The translations under genes were made by a program, and so were the position numbers. Source: Ceratorhiza oryzae-sativae (lineage: Eukaryota; Basidiomycota; Agaricomycetes; Cantharellales; Ceratobasidiaceae). Taken from it: a stretch of 55,427 bases of DNA. Shown piece by piece: positions 21,190-30,308 of this stretch (position 1 is the stretch's first letter; each line of letters begins with the position of its first letter). The DNA lies in assembly GCA_030998015.1 (NCBI GenBank), contig JARWMV010000100.1, positions 1 through 55,427 on the forward strand, written 5' to 3'. The notes below the pieces were generated by a model. It saw only the letters and a list, made by a program, of their open reading frames with translations, made no database searches and was not told the origin of the DNA.

Positions 21190-22165
21190 GTGAGCCATAA
21201 CACTTGGTCTCATACAAAATTGAACATCTGATCAAAAGGGGGTGGGGAGATTATACAAGAGTATAGAGCGCCGCACAGAAGAAGGGAGAGAGAGACATAT
21301 CGCAAATCTACAGTCAAAACACGTTTACTAGAAGGACAATAAGATGCTATCTAAGAGCGAGATGAAAGCTACCGAAGTAAGTCTGAGAAACGATGCGTGC
21401 GTCTAACATATTCGATAACAATAGAGAAAGCATCTTTATCAGAGAAGAGATAGGAGAGATTCATAAATTCGCGGCCCCTTGAGGCTTGAACCTCCTGTCT
21501 GATCCGCTCAAAGCGGGGGCATCGGAGCATGAAGTGAGCAACTGTCTCTTTGGTTTTCCTGCACCCCTTGCAGATCGGCAAGGCCACAACTTGGATGCTG
21601 TGGAGGTGTCGCTGGAGCTGGATGTGCCCCGTGATGAGCTGGAAGAGGAGAGTAGAGTGGAAGCAAGGGAGATTGGCCATGTCATCGACGAAGGTTTCTG
21701 GCCTGATTGGCAGGTACTTGTCCAGGAGCCTCTGCACCGTGTCCATAATAGTCCAGCCGGAGAACGCGAAAGCGCAGTTTGTTTCCTTGAAGAGGATCTT
21801 CACTATTGAGCAGGTGATTATTCGCTTGTACAGTCTGAGTAGTCTGGGGACAAACTCCAGGGAGTATTGCTCCCTGCTGGCCGCAACCTTGGCCTCATGG
21901 TCTGCCAATGCGTTACCGACGTTGCCCCTGTGAGCGGGGCACCAACGTAGTGCGAGCGATTGCCCGTCCCTCCTAGCCTTGATCTTTTCCAGGCTTGATC
22001 TAATAGCGTCTACCAGCCCCGACGGAGCGCCTTCGGTGAATCCCTCAATGCAGGCAATGGCCAATTGCGAGTCCATGTAGTCAGTCGCTTCGCCGATATA
22101 CAGCATGCACTCCTGGATCTGGGTAGCACAGGATGCCTGCCAGCTCGCCCTCCAGTATCCACTTT
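21190..22165 (-). mobile_element. 5'-truncated LINE fragment, RNase H and zinc knuckle
   Basis: An open minus-strand frame (21369-22106, 245 aa) carries MDSQLAI (RNase H region), LRWCPAHRGNVGNALADHEAK (H and D of RNase H), and a terminal CKGCRKTKETVAHFMLRC knuckle. Only the C-terminal part of the ORF2 polyprotein is present. It is from a different lineage than the copy at 3440-4765, because the linker sequences differ. The frame is intact, which suggests a younger insertion than the left copy. Confidence 0.75.
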
Positions 22166-23400
22166 ACTTCACTTGTATTCACTTGTGTATACCCCCTCTA
22201 AGTGATTTCAAGCATTATGCTAATGAGTGGCGAATGGTCCACGTTATTTGATCGCCTAATGCTCAGCACGCATGGGCTGGGGCAGGAGCAAGGATGAAGC
22301 CCTGCACAACAAGTGCAAGGGCCCACATCTCAGCTTCAAGGAGTGTAGACCTGCACCCAAGACCAAAGGTTTTGGATTACACTTTGTGGCTACTTTGCAA
22401 AATGTGGAGGCCTGGTTCCTTTGTTGTGAGACCATTGACAACCACCACTCAACTTGTGCTAGTGTCATTTTCATTGCGCTAAAGTCCAACTACGTTGAAA
22501 AAACACTCAAAACCCACCCAATCCAAGGCTTCATTGTCAGAAGGTATCGGCCTTGGAAAAACTCCTGACTCAAACGACAAGATGTAGTTTCACCGTCAGG
22601 ACAAGACATACCATCTAGGTGTGGGTCAACTTGTGGCAAGCATCCACACTTCCTCTCCCTCCCATGTTCCTGATATTGCTACTCATAAACCACTCATCAT
22701 GTCCCTTGGCCAGAGGGCAAAAGCTCTCACAATGGGTGTCTTCACTCAACAACACTGTACACATCGAGATTGTAGCAACCAAGTGAAAAGAAATGTTACA
22801 CAGTGGTTCTTTCCACAAAGCAATGGGAGCAAAGGCGACTGTTACATAAAAAATTGGAGTAACAAGGAGCATGGGTGACCATACAAGGGTGGAAAGATGT
22901 GTATTTTACTTTGCAAGCATGACCTTGTATCAACCAGGGGCTTTCCCTGGAATCATGGGATTCAAAATTTTGGAAGTGTAGCTGGTATAATCAAAAATCC
23001 ACAGAGCAAGGCAAGCCCGGCAACGTTGATGTGCAAAATATACAATTGAGACTCTGGATCTAAAACTTCCACAATGGGAGAGTTGCAACAGTGGACTTGT
23101 AGATCATGTCTAAGAGAGGTATATATGCATTGGGTTCAACGTTAGCTATTAGAACTGCAGACTATTGAAGATTAAAATACTATTTTCTTGACGACTTTAG
23201 CCAACAAGTAACCCTCCGTCACTAAGGAAACCTTTCTCTCAGGGGCCAATAATGGGGTGATGTAGAAAGAAGTTTCCTGCACCTTGTACATACTGTAGAT
23301 GTCTTACATAGCCTCAGGCTGAGTTGGGAGAATCATCTACATTCAAAAAAACATAATTCCTCTTTGATTGCTATATTTTTTATGATTGCAGTATATACAT
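22166..23400. other. No gene recognised
   Basis: CpG-poor sequence with overlapping short frames on both strands near 22256-22568 and 22615-22878; none has a domain. Confidence 0.4.
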
Positions 23401-24645
23401 GTAATGCTGCACACAGTGGTGTCACGTGACAGGTTTCCCGCCCCATCCATGCGGGCCAGGCCCGCAGCTGTTGGCCCAGAGGGGCTCCACATGTACCTCC
23501 AGGACCTTTAAGCATTTGTTCTCAGTCACAAAATATAAGCCATCGTGAACAGATTTTTCAAACTCTCAATCTATTTGAATGAATCTGTGTATCATGCCCC
23601 AGAACTGGGCGCTCACACATGATTGTCAACATTGTTTATTTAATCAACATATATCACGTGACATCACTCTCTGTCCTGTCCATGCGGGCCAGGCCCACAG
23701 ATGGAGCAGAGGGTTTCCACAGCTACCTCAGGAGCTGTTATACATTTAATGTTGATGTTTATTTTCACTGAGCGATTATAAACCCTGATGAACAACATCT
23801 GTGTCAATGAATCCGTGTATCAAACACAAGATCAGTGACACTCACACGATTATTGGCAGTGTTTCTGTGAATAAGCGGTAGTCACGTGACATCGTTCTCT
23901 GTGGTGTTGGTGTGGGCCAGGCCCGCAGGTGTATCAGAGGGTCTCCATAGCAGCCTCAGGAGCTGTTAAACATTTAACAGTGATATTTATTCCCACCGAG
24001 TGATTATACATCTGGATGGGCGACATCTGTCTTAACAAATCCGTGTATCAAACACATGATTATTGACAATGTTCGCGCAAATCACTGGTAATCATGTGAC
24101 TTCACTCTCCATCCTGTCCATGCGGGCCAGGCCCGCAGGTGTAGCAGAGGGTCTCCACAGCTGCCTCAGGAGGTGTAAAACATTAAATAGTGATATTAAT
24201 TCTCACTGAGTGATTATATGTCTGGATGGGCAACATCTGTCTTAATTAATCTGTGTATCCAACACAAGATCATTGACACTCAGACATAATCATCAACATT
24301 GTTCAAGCAAATCGATGATAGTCACGTGACCTCACTCTCCGTCCTGTCCATGCGGGCCAGGCCCGCAGTTGCAGCAGAGGGTCTCCACAGCTGCCTCAGG
24401 AGCTGTTAAAAATTTAATAGTGATGTTTATTCTTGCTGAATGATTATCAGCCCTGATGGACAACCTGTTCAAAATGTCAATCTGTTTCAATGAGACTGTG
24501 TATCATACACCAGAACATGGGTGCTCGCACATGAATACCAAAGACATTTATGATGTAATCAGCTCAGGTCACGTGACCTCAGTCCCCATGCCGTCCATGC
24601 GGGCCAGGCTCGCAGCTGATTGCATGCAAGTTGAGTTCAACCTAG
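23400..24645. repeat. Satellite array, about 210-240-bp unit, six copies
   Basis: Units recur near 23420, 23655, 23880, 24090, 24320 and 24565. Each starts at a CACGTGAC-type palindrome and about 20-30 bp later has the palindrome TGCGGGCCAGGCCCGCA (8-bp arms around one A). The motif AGAGGGTCTCCACAGCTGCCTCAGG follows in a variable form, and the rest is AT-rich. The palindrome cores keep their CpGs although the surrounding sequence is CpG-poor. No coding frame is shared. The array lies directly left of the telomere-type repeats and 5' end of the full-length PLE. Confidence 0.85.
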
Positions 24646-24831
24646 TATAGGATTAAGTGGTAACACAACTGTTTTTTGAATGAAATGGTGATAATAGGTT
24701 TAGATCAGACATCTGGTGTGCCTCTAGACTAACAGACCATGGGGTGATGCAAAAAGTACTTGAGTGAGAGTAGAGGTATGCTGGAGATTTCCCAACCTAG
24801 CTCCACCTAGATTTCAGTATTAACCTAACCT

Positions 24832-25426
24832 AAGGGAGGATTAGTCATCTTGGATGACTTGTCCTTTACTCTCTAGCTGACTAAGTGTCACGTGACTCAG
24901 GATATATTACAAACCCCTGGTCACTTAGTCAGGCACTTCTTGGTCCTCAGGGTTTGAGCGCCTGTTCTGGCGCTTTGAGAACCTTCAGGGTCCCCCGGGC
25001 AGGGTCTGGGTGGAGTTGAGTTGAGCCCTCGGCCGGTTGATCCTCGGATCACCAAGTCCGTGGGAGCCTCGGCTTCACACGGATCAGCTCGGTTCGGACC
25101 TTGAAGGCTCTTGGCGTTAGTCAGGTGTCTCCCCCTGATTGGCCAGTCGTGTGGAGGAGTGATCACATGGACGGTTACCATGCGGTCAGGATCAGTCAGC
25201 TGTTCTTCTCCTTTGTTCGGTTAAGTCTTCTTCCCTTGGCGTTTCTCACGCCAGTGACGTGGCATGTTCGTCTGCCACGGCATAAAAAAAGACACAGTGG
25301 AAGGGCTCTGATGAGTATCTACGAAAGTCTCTCCCGGGTATCTACCTAGGAGTTCTTAGCCTTTCTTCCGCTCGTCGCCGCTCGTGCTCGCTCCGCTCGC
25401 ACTCACGTCTCCTCGCTCCACCTAAC
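24832..25426 (+). repeat. Left pseudo-LTR of the PLE
   Basis: Matches 28961-29552 nearly base for base. It contains the inverted repeat CTGACTAAGTG/CACTTAGTCAG (24877-24887, 24922-24932) around TCACGTGA, the hammerhead-like core, and a CG-rich end. Transcription of ORF1 probably starts within it. Confidence 0.85.
25299..25369 (+). ncRNA. Hammerhead ribozyme-like motif, left pseudo-LTR
   Basis: CTGATGA at 25308-25314 and GAAA at 25323-25326. Stem I is GGAAGGGCT (25299-25307) with AGCCTTTCTTCC (25358-25369). Predicted cleavage is between 25357 and 25358. Confidence 0.6.
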
Positions 25427-25465
25427 CCAATTGAGTGCCCTGCCCCCTCTTCTCTGCTCGCTAAC

Positions 25466-26570
25466 ATGGTCGCCCCCCAAGTCCGTTCTTCGACCGCGAC
25501 CGGTTCTATGCCGTCGTTCGCCCGTGCCATGTCCCCGGCCCTGTTAGGGCACATGTCTACAGCCGCCATCGCTGATGCAGAGAAGCGCATGGTGGCCTCT
25601 GGACATGCCAAGAGCTGGACGGAGCTCTTGGAACTCGTCCCCCTCGCGTATAGGGACACCTTACGCGAGCCGTTTAAGGAACTCAACTCCCTAGTGGAGA
25701 AGTTCCATAACGTGCAAAGGGTAGTCGCTCGCCTAGGCGAGTCGATGAACAAGGGCGAGCTTCCGACGCAAGTCCGCAGGTTGAAAGAACCTGCGTGGCA
25801 AGTGTCGAAGGAGTTCAGGGCGAACCCGCAAGGGTCAGAGATGCTGCAGACGCTTTCTGCTGCCCACACCGCCTATGTCGACCAAGCCTATGCGCATGGT
25901 CGTGAACTCAAGGCCGCTGAGGAGACATTCCTCCGGTCGCAGTTGGCGCACGACGTCTGGTGCCCAACTTGGAAGCGGAAGGTCGAGGATGCCTACGTGG
26001 CACTCCAACGTACCATCGCCCCCCGCATTACCGAGGCTGTTGAGGGTCAACCTCCAGCCATCGAATATGTGGAGGACCCTTTCCGCAAAGGCGAAAAGGA
26101 CCGTCTCATTGCAGACCTCCCCACCTTCGGCACTCGGATCATCGAGATCCAAAATGCTCGCGCGGTCGCAGAGAAGGTGAAGGTGGCAAGGAAGACGGCC
26201 ATCAAGGATGCTGCCGACGTCGACATGGATGTCGACGATAAACCCATGGACCCGGCCGCCATTAGGGCCATGGTTGGTGCAGAGATTAAGCGGGCGCTTA
26301 ATCAAAATGTGAGTATTTTCGATTGGTCAGGTAACTCACAGCCTAACGTCGGTTTAGCCGATCGCCAAGCCCGCTCCCAAGGGCAAGGCTCCCAAGTTAG
26401 GCCCGATCGCGCGCAAAGGCAAGGGGAAGACAGGCCATACGAGTCCCAAGACAGGACTCGCAGCCCCCCTCCACTATGGCCCTGCCCAGAAACGCAAGTT
26501 CAAGGGCCAAGGTGCGAACAAGAACAAAGGCGGCAATTCCAACGCTGGGCCGAGCAGAAGATCCAAGTGA
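25466..26570 (+). CDS. PLE ORF1, basic-tailed protein with one 49-nt intron
   Basis: The ATG at 25466 is the first in frame after the pseudo-LTR. Exon 1 (25466-26308, 281 codons) is rich in charged helices (YRDTLREPFKELNSLVEKFH, KVKVARKTAIKDAADVDMDVD). A 49-nt intron (26309-26357; GTGAGT, branch CTAAC, TTTAG) removes a frame change. Exon 2 then encodes PIAKPAPKGKAPKLGPIARK and a Lys/Gly-rich tail ending NAGPSRRSK at the stop 26568-26570, for 351 aa in all. Read through unspliced, the frame continues without the basic tail, so the intron is the better model. A basic, low-complexity tail fits RNA binding; the role in the element is inferred. No zinc knuckle is seen. Confidence 0.75.
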
Positions 26571-26717
26571 TCAGAAGCTCTGAATGGAGGTATGAACATC
26601 CGTCTAGTTATCCAGACGATATATTATACTTACCAATTAATATAGCCATCAAAATCCTACTTGAGCGCGTCCCTTATGAAATAAGGAGGTTGGCCTCGTT
26701 TAGGAAAGGGGTTCACG

Positions 26718-28754
26718 TTGGGCCGGGGGGTAGTTCTCCCCATTAATGTATCGATTCATCTGTCTGCCGGTTTGAAATATATGATGTTTTCTCCCGTGAA
26801 TCGTGCGATCATCAGTAATGCATGGCAAGATTTTTGCAATCGCTTGAGATGGAAGTACTTCTTCCTGAGTAAAGATGCTGACGATGATGCTGAAGCAGAG
26901 TACTTACCGCAGTTTGACTTTAAGGGTAAAACCTCAGAAGGTGCACCCGATATGAGTCGAAACATGGAAGCAGGTCTTGAGAAAGGGCAAGCGTCTATTG
27001 AGCGAATGCTCGATGCTATTCCCCCTCATGGATTGCCAAGAGATCACGGTCTTGTGCAGTTAAAGCCTGTTAAGGACTTCATCGACAACGGTGGATACTT
27101 GGTCCTTCCTACGGACAAAAACCTCGGATGTGCGGTCGTAACACGTGAGTGGTACCTTCAGCAGTGTCTTAAAATGCTTGAATCCACGGATTATCAAAAA
27201 ATAGTCCCATTCATAGCACTAGGACATATGGTTAGAAAACGCGAAGCTATTAGGAAACTGGCTAAAGAAGGGGAATGGCCCGGTGCCTCTAAACAGCAAC
27301 GCAAGTGGTGTGTACACGCCATCCCTGAATGGGACCCCTGGAAAGGGATGCCCAGGTTTTATGGTATCCCCAAGATACATAAAAACCCATGGAAAATGAG
27401 ACCAATCGTTCCATGTCACTCAGCGATGGTAAATCCAGCCGCTAAGATTTTCAGCCATTTACTCAAGCCTATAGTCAAGGCGCGGCCTTACGTTTTAGAA
27501 GGAAGTAAGGCTCTAGCTATAGCGCTCGAAGGGGTGAAACTCCCCAAGGATCGGAAAGTATGGATAATCTCAGGCGATGTCACGGCCTATTATCCGAATA
27601 TTCCACTCTTTGAGAGTAGGAAGATTGTGGCCACATATTGTATAGACCACTACTATCCTGAATGGTTTAATGATAATGACGAATTGGGAGAATTATCAGA
27701 AAACCAGATCCATAAGATGAAGGCATTCTATGATCTTTTCGACATAGCCAATGACAACCTCATCTTCAGATTTCAAGACCAGTTCTATAGGCAACTCAAA
27801 GGCCTGGCTATGGGGGTAGCGTCATCCCCAGACATAGCCAACCTTTATGGCGCTTATTTTGAGGAACAATTTATACCAACGGAATCAAGAATTTTATTCT
27901 ACCGAAGGTATATCGACGATGTACTAGCTATAGTAGAGGCAGATGACCATGAAGAAGCCTTGAAAATATGTAGCGGTATTAAGTTCGATGGTTGCGAAAT
28001 CGTATGGTCTGCGAATAGAGATTTCTCTATCTTTCTGGATATGTTCATATTTATAAAGGATGACCGCGTCCATTATAGAGTGTACAAGAAAGCGCAGAAC
28101 AATCAAGAACGTATCCCATGGGCGTCTCACCATCCTCTTGATGTCAAAAGAGGCACCTTCATTGGTGAGATTACCAGGATGGCTACCCTATCAAGTACTA
28201 AGGAGTACTATGAACTGGCCTTGAAGGATCTGCGGGATCTGTACTTGGCCAGGGGGTACCCACCTCACTGCATTAAAACATGGCTGAATAAGCATGCAAC
28301 CGAACGCTGGAGGAACCGTTTGGCTCCAAAAGATGTCGCATCAGAACAGACAGGCAGGTTGCACGTCATTAAGACAGTGTTTAATCCAGTATGGGATTAC
28401 GTTGACATACACGAAGTACATAAAGCGATACTTAGTGAATGGAACAAAGACGTTGTTCCAAGGCAAACAGCTCGACAGCTCACCCTGTTTGAGGTTGGGG
28501 TGGCACAGCCCCAACGCAGAACCCGGCGTCGCAAGGTGGCGCGTGTTACAGCTAATCTCGCTTCTGTGTCGGAGGTGATTAGTGAGTCTGACTCCGATCA
28601 GGAGGAAGAAGATCACCTACCCAGGTCCGCGCGGCTTGGAATACAGGACAGGACAGCACGTAAAAACCTTAGGACAAAGGATGACGCCCTTGCCCAACTA
28701 GTCAATCAACGCCTGATATTATCTCGCAAACGCCCTCTGGCAATTGGGATTTAA
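26718..28754 (+). CDS. PLE ORF2 reverse transcriptase, no GIY-YIG endonuclease
   Basis: Residue numbers count from 26718. Seen in order: PTDKNLGCAV (about 131-140, the DKG-like motif of PLEs), FYGIPKIHK (214-222), SGDVTAYYPNIP (catalytic D287), GLAMGVASSP (motif B, 362-371), RRYIDD (catalytic D400/D401), and GTFIGEITRM (479-488). The first in-frame ATG is 26781. Similarity of the upstream frame suggests that coding begins earlier and shifts frame at the G6 run 26725-26730. The C-terminus is also damaged: a one-base deletion near 28750 ends the protein at ...LAIGI, about 39 residues before the end seen in copy A. The core active-site residues are intact. The enzyme would copy element RNA using a chromosome-end 3' terminus as primer. 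Confidence 0.85.
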   Translation: MGRGVVLPINVSIHLSAGLKYMMFSPVNRAIISNAWQDFCNRLRWKYFFLSKDADDDAEAEYLPQFDFKGKTSEGAPDMSRNMEAGLEKGQASIERMLDAIPPHGLPRDHGLVQLKPVKDFIDNGGYLVLPTDKNLGCAVVTREWYLQQCLKMLESTDYQKIVPFIALGHMVRKREAIRKLAKEGEWPGASKQQRKWCVHAIPEWDPWKGMPRFYGIPKIHKNPWKMRPIVPCHSAMVNPAAKIFSHLLKPIVKARPYVLEGSKALAIALEGVKLPKDRKVWIISGDVTAYYPNIPLFESRKIVATYCIDHYYPEWFNDNDELGELSENQIHKMKAFYDLFDIANDNLIFRFQDQFYRQLKGLAMGVASSPDIANLYGAYFEEQFIPTESRILFYRRYIDDVLAIVEADDHEEALKICSGIKFDGCEIVWSANRDFSIFLDMFIFIKDDRVHYRVYKKAQNNQERIPWASHHPLDVKRGTFIGEITRMATLSSTKEYYELALKDLRDLYLARGYPPHCIKTWLNKHATERWRNRLAPKDVASEQTGRLHVIKTVFNPVWDYVDIHEVHKAILSEWNKDVVPRQTARQLTLFEVGVAQPQRRTRRRKVARVTANLASVSEVISESDSDQEEEDHLPRSARLGIQDRTARKNLRTKDDALAQLVNQRLILSRKRPLAIGI

Positions 28755-28960
28755 CATCAATGGCGAAAAATGTACTAGCGTACAATGAGATGAACGTTTT
28801 GGCTTGCCAGAATACATCTTCAATCGTGTATGGGAGGATCTTGACACAGATCCTTCATTGCATTAGACAAGTTTGTGATAGAGTTGGTTCAAACCCAACC
28901 CCTAACACAACCTAACCGAACTTAACCTAACCTTTAATCCTAACCAATTAGGTAATGGTT
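28755..28960 (+). other. PLE 3' untranslated region with telomere-like motifs
   Basis: The first part is frame-shifted ORF2 remainder (matching the end of copy A). Then 28898-28960 is a run of degenerate AACCT/CTTAACC units (CCTAACACAACCTAACCG and similar). The same run exists in copy A, so it belongs to the element. In the RNA it is complementary to TTAGG overhangs. Confidence 0.7.
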
Positions 28961-29552
28961 AAGGGAGGATTAGTCATCTTGGATGACTTGTCCTTTACTC
29001 TCTAGCTGACTAAGTGTCACGTGACTCAGGATATATTACAAACCCCTGGTCACTTAGTCAGGCACTTCTTGGTCCTCAGGGTCTGAGCGCCTGTTCTGGC
29101 GCTTTGAGAACCTTCAGGGTCCCCGGGCAGGGTCTGGGTGGAGTTGAGTTGAGCCCTCGGCCGGTTGATCCTCGGATCGCCGAGTCCGTGGGAGCCTCGG
29201 CTTCACACGGATCAGCTCGGTTCGGACCTTGATGGTTCTTGGCGTTAGTCAGGTGTCTCCCCCTGATTGGCCAGTCGTGTGGAGGATGATCACATGGACG
29301 GTTACCATGCGGTCAGGATCAGTCAGCTGTTCTTCTCCTTTGTTCGGTTAAGTCTTCTTCCCTTGGCGTTTCTCACGCCAGTGACGTGGCATGTTCGTCT
29401 GCCACGGCATAAAAAGACACAGTGGAAGGGCTCTGATGAGTATCTACGAAAGTCTCTCCCGGGTATCTACCTAGGAGTTCTTAGCCTTTCTTCCGCTCGT
29501 CGCCGCTCGTGCTCGCTCCGCTCGCACTCACGTCTCCTCGCTCAACCTAACC
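28961..29552 (+). repeat. Right pseudo-LTR of the PLE
   Basis: Starts AAGGGAGGATTAGTC and ends CTCGCTCAACCTAACC, directly repeated with the left copy. The inverted repeat is at 29006-29016/29051-29061. Differences from the left copy are few, which suggests a young tandem arrangement. Confidence 0.85.
29424..29494 (+). ncRNA. Hammerhead ribozyme-like motif, right pseudo-LTR
   Basis: CTGATGA at 29433-29439 and GAAA at 29448-29451. Stem I is GGAAGGGCT (29424-29432) with AGCCTTTCTTCC (29483-29494). Predicted cleavage is between 29482 and 29483. Confidence 0.6.
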
Positions 29553-30308
29553 GGAGACCTGTCCACAATGTAAGGGAACAGTTACCACAGGGTTTGAAAA
29601 TTACTATACTCTGCTGAGGATGCTACTTGCTGGAGAATACAGCGAGATTTGGATAGTGGTGTACTTGCATGTGACACTAGTCAGTCAAAAATAAATGAAC
29701 TGATTTAAAGACTTACATGAGTTGATGAAAGATTTGTTTCTTGGAGGGAGGATCAACACTATCTTGCAGTGGGCGCTTGCTTGGTATGTTACAAGACTGA
29801 CAGGGCTCAGGTGTCAGGCAATGAGATGAGGAAGGTGCATGTGCAGATGAGGTGCTCAATGTCAATCCAGGGTTTGGGGATGAGACAGGACTTGAGGCCA
29901 CAGCTGAAACTGGTGAGGCATCCCATAACCTAGGATGTTGTGAACAACAGGTTAGTAGGACATCTTCAAATGTTCACATCAATGTGACAAAAGCTCACAC
30001 ATGTGAGATGTATGGCATTTGCCTAATAATCATCATGTCAGCCCTCAGTCTAGGAAGAACACATTGTACTAACTTGGACATGCGAAGAAAAACCTGCCTT
30101 CAGAGTGCAGGAGGTTTGTTGTGGTGATGGTTGAAAGGAGCAGCAATTAGATGCAACACGGGCTGAACAAAACCCTGACTATTCCTTTTTGGGATTTTCT
30201 CCCTCTTGGCTGTCCTTCAACATCTCAGATCTTTCCTGACCACCATCACTCCAGATTACACATCTTGCAACCAACCTGTACCTCCATTGAAGTTGTATTG
30301 AAAGGGAC
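29553..30308. other. CpG-poor flank, no gene recognised
   Basis: Overlapping short frames on both strands, none with a domain. The composition changes abruptly at the PLE edge. An upstream exon of the next gene may lie here. Confidence 0.4.

Larger units (their letters stand above)
24832..29552 (+). mobile_element. Full-length endonuclease-deficient Penelope-like element (Coprina/Athena-like)
   Basis: Order: pseudo-LTR (24832-25426), ORF1 with one intron (25466-26570), ORF2 reverse transcriptase (to 28754), 3' untranslated region with degenerate AACCT motifs, second pseudo-LTR (28961-29552). The left edge is joined to TAACCTAACCTA (24820-24831); the right edge ends with AACCTAACC (29544-29552). 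No GIY-YIG domain follows the reverse transcriptase. Coprina elements of basidiomycetes and Athena elements of rotifers share this lack and sit at telomeres (established). With CCTAA on the plus strand the former telomere would lie to the left, which fits a 3' end primed on the chromosome end and a 5' end capped by telomere repeats. The CpG-rich composition differs sharply from the right-hand flank. Confidence 0.85.
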
